Positions 4,490 to 5,872 of a stretch of DNA of 5,872 nucleotides are shown in pieces. The notes below the pieces were generated by a model that saw only the letters and a program-made list of their open reading frames with translations, was not told the origin of the DNA and did not search any database. Made by a program: the position numbers and the translations under genes. The stretch's first letter is position 1, and every line of letters begins with the position of its first letter. The DNA is from Verrucomicrobiia bacterium (GTDB lineage Bacteria; Verrucomicrobiota; Verrucomicrobiae; Limisphaerales; UBA11358): positions 1 to 5,872 of the forward strand of contig JASHZU010000024.1 of assembly GCA_030042375.1 (NCBI GenBank), given 5' to 3'.

Positions 4490-5371
4490 ATGAAAACTAT
4501 CAAGAAGATCTCCGGAATCGCCCTAACCCTGATATGTGGTCTGGCCATCACCCTCAAGGCGCAGGACTTATATGTAGCAAACGAATTCAACAACACTATC
4601 GGTGAATATGGGCTGGACGGGTCAACGGTCAATTCCTCGTTGGTTTCAGGGTTGGGCACCCCGTATGCCATCGCAATTTCCGGGGGCGACATCTTTGTCG
4701 CGAATTATTCCGCGGGCACAATCGGCGAATACACGACTTCCGGGGGAGTCGTCAATGCCTCGCTGATTTCCGGGTTGCTTGATCCCGAAGGTATCACGAT
4801 TTCGGGTAACGACCTGTTTGTCTCGAGCGTGGGCGGCGGCGGTACCATCGGTGAATACACGACCACCGGCGGAGTCGTCAACGCCTCGCTGATTACCGGT
4901 TTGTTTTATCCGTGGGGCATCGCGATTTCTGGCAACGACATCTTTGTCGCGGATTTCGACAACGGAACCATAGGCGAATACACGACCACCGGCGGGGTCG
5001 TCAATGCCTCGCTGATTACCGGTTTGGATGAACCCGTTGGCATCGCAATTTCGGGCAATAACCTCTTTGTCTGCAATGAATATGCCGGCACCATCGGCGA
5101 ATATGGGCTGAACGGCTCAACGGTCAATGCGTCCCTCATTTCCGGGTTAAGTGGCCCCGATGGCATCGCGATTTCCGGCAACGACATTTTTGTCTCGAAT
5201 CATACGAACAGCGTCATTGGCGAGTACACCATGTCCGGGGCCACGGTCAATGCGTCCCTGATTACGGGTTTGGACGGTCCTGAAGGTATCGCCATTACTC
5301 CAGAGCCGTCTGCCGGCGCGCTGGCGGGCCTGGGCCTGACAGCGTTGTGCGTGTGGCGCCGCCGTAAATAG
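4490..5371 (+). CDS. PEP-CTERM sorting domain protein with six beta-propeller-like repeats
   Basis: This 293-residue surface protein has three parts. Residues 1-24 are a signal peptide (MKTIKK, hydrophobic core, L-K-A cleavage site). Residues 26-269 are six tandem repeats of 38-42 residues with the pattern D(I/L)FVaN...GTIGEY...VNASLI(S/T)GL..P.GIAISGN, resembling NHL-type propeller blades; six blades would close a complete propeller. Residues 270-293 are a PEP-CTERM tail: PEP at 271-273, a hydrophobic helix at 275-288, then RRRK. In this system an exosortase (not in the window) cleaves at the tail and exports the protein to the surface or the extracellular matrix. There are no catalytic residues I can point to, so a structural or binding role is more likely than an enzymatic one. 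The ATG lacks a Shine-Dalgarno sequence. The gene stands alone between the upstream terminator and a downstream hairpin, with a sigma-54-like promoter before it. The repeat-to-tail linker is very short. Confidence 0.92.
   Translation: MKTIKKISGIALTLICGLAITLKAQDLYVANEFNNTIGEYGLDGSTVNSSLVSGLGTPYAIAISGGDIFVANYSAGTIGEYTTSGGVVNASLISGLLDPEGITISGNDLFVSSVGGGGTIGEYTTTGGVVNASLITGLFYPWGIAISGNDIFVADFDNGTIGEYTTTGGVVNASLITGLDEPVGIAISGNNLFVCNEYAGTIGEYGLNGSTVNASLISGLSGPDGIAISGNDIFVSNHTNSVIGEYTMSGATVNASLITGLDGPEGIAITPEPSAGALAGLGLTALCVWRRRK
4565..5296 (+). repeat. Six in-frame 123-base repeats encoding the propeller blades
   Basis: Units are 4565-4687, 4688-4810, 4811-4936 (one extra codon), 4937-5059, 5060-5182 and 5183-5296 (last unit shortened by three codons). 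Units 3 and 4 are nearly identical at the DNA level over the ACGACCACCGGCGG segment and its flanks, which suggests recent duplication. Units 1 and 5 share a different middle (GEYGLxGSTVN), while units 2-4 share GEYTTxGGVVN. Confidence 0.9.
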
Positions 5372-5421
5372 CGCTGGCCTCTGTTTTGCCGTTCCCGAAT
5401 ACCTGTCTCGTCCCTCTGCCG

Positions 5422-5456
5422 GGTTGGCGCGAGCGCGGTTAATGCGCCGCGCAACC
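5422..5456 (+). terminator. Strong GC-rich hairpin, possible terminator of the PEP-CTERM gene
   Basis: GGTT (5422-5425), GCGCG (5427-5431) and GCGC (5433-5436) pair with AACC (5453-5456), CGCGC (5448-5452) and GCGC (5444-5447). That gives a 13-bp stem with a bulged G, a bulged A and a 7-base loop. It lies about 50 bases after the PEP-CTERM stop. No T-run follows, so it may be a weak or factor-assisted terminator or an mRNA 3' stabiliser. Confidence 0.45.
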
Positions 5457-5532
5457 AAACGCTTCCGGGTTTGTTACATTAATTGAAGTGTTTTCCCGTG
5501 ATAGCCGTCTAATCAATGCAGGCCCTTGATTT

Positions 5533-5872
5533 ATGAAAACGTCGAACCCGGTTCTTTTGATTTTATTCCTTGCCACGGCGCTGCCGGCTGGCGTCCTGGC
5601 CGATGGCATCTTCGTTGCGCCAAAATTTGTCTGGGACAAACACAAGGACATCAACGAGCCTACGCAAAAGGCCATAATCGTTTATGACGCCGGGCAGGAG
5701 GACATGATTTTGCAGGTCAAATACCAGGGCCCGGTGGACCATTTCGGCTGGCTGATTCCCGTCCCGAACCTGCCTACTGTGCGGGAAGGTTCGATGGACT
5801 GTTTTTACGAACTGAGCAAGTTCACGCAAAAGCAGACCTTGAGTGCGATGTATGGTAGCATTCCCAGGGGAC
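5533..5872 (+). CDS. Secreted DUF2330 domain protein, N-terminal part; cut by right window edge
   Basis: The open frame starts with ATG at 5533 and runs through the window end with 113 codons and no stop. Residues 1-23 are a signal peptide ending V-L-A before Asp24. The mature protein opens with ADGIFVAP, then QKAIIVYD (45-52), EDMILQVKYQG (56-66), FGWLIPVP (71-78) and GSMDCFYELS, which together match the start of DUF2330 proteins as I know them. These are secreted or membrane-attached proteins of unknown function, usually several hundred residues long, often with a C-terminal membrane helix that would lie outside this window. The start is fixed by the signal peptide; only a weak AGG lies 10 bases before it. 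It follows the PEP-CTERM gene by 161 bases with a hairpin between, so it is probably transcribed separately. I found no convincing promoter in 5457-5532. Confidence 0.85.
   Translation, partial: MKTSNPVLLILFLATALPAGVLADGIFVAPKFVWDKHKDINEPTQKAIIVYDAGQEDMILQVKYQGPVDHFGWLIPVPNLPTVREGSMDCFYELSKFTQKQTLSAMYGSIPRG

Noticed and set aside
4396..4605. Plus-strand frame of 69 codons overlapping the PEP-CTERM start
   Set aside because: It shows no motif and overlaps the signal peptide region of a well-supported gene.
5483..5513. TTGAAG with TCTAAT as a promoter for the DUF2330 gene
   Set aside because: The spacing is 19 bases and both boxes are imperfect; too weak to annotate.

Overview
The window looks like a piece of a chromosome from a Verrucomicrobia-type bacterium, perhaps the Pedosphaera/Limisphaera side of the phylum. 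This is an inference from four things: a PEP-CTERM surface protein, a secreted DUF2330 protein, a secreted large-protein N-terminus that resembles bacterial alpha-2-macroglobulins, and start codons that almost all lack a convincing Shine-Dalgarno sequence. The moderately GC-rich coding DNA and the CACAGAT-type and palindromic intergenic repeats fit the same picture. No rRNA, tRNA, CRISPR array or transposase gene is visible.

Layout. Positions 1-289 (minus) hold the first 96 codons of a secreted protein that runs off the left edge. Positions 408-1313 (minus) encode a sugar-phosphate nucleotidyltransferase-like enzyme. Diverging from it across a 65-base gap is a PIG-L/LmbE-type zinc deacetylase (1379-2251, plus). 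About 950 bases without a gene follow (2252-3197). The left part of this gap is a series of short tandem arrays: three with a 10-base period, then one with a 7-base period. The right part is a cluster of at least ten tight inverted repeats (2585-3097).

Next come two plus-strand genes: a 109-residue protein with two membrane helices and a four-cysteine zinc ribbon (3198-3527), and a GNAT-like protein with a C-terminal membrane anchor (3608-4234). A clear intrinsic terminator closes this pair (4278-4305). A short regulatory region with a sigma-54-like -24/-12 element and a TTTGACA inverted repeat leads into a PEP-CTERM protein built of six 41-residue repeats, probably a six-bladed beta-propeller (4490-5371). 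After a GC-rich hairpin, a secreted DUF2330 protein begins at 5533 and runs off the right edge.

How the genes may work together. The nucleotidyltransferase and deacetylase could both act on (amino)sugar metabolites, but the sequence does not fix their substrates. Most other products are exported or membrane-anchored, so envelope and surface functions dominate. I see no convincing new multi-gene system. The points most worth a second look are the possible RpoN control of the PEP-CTERM gene, the blade architecture of that protein, the repeat mosaic at 2265-3097, and the membrane-anchored GNAT protein that lacks the usual acetyl-CoA loop.
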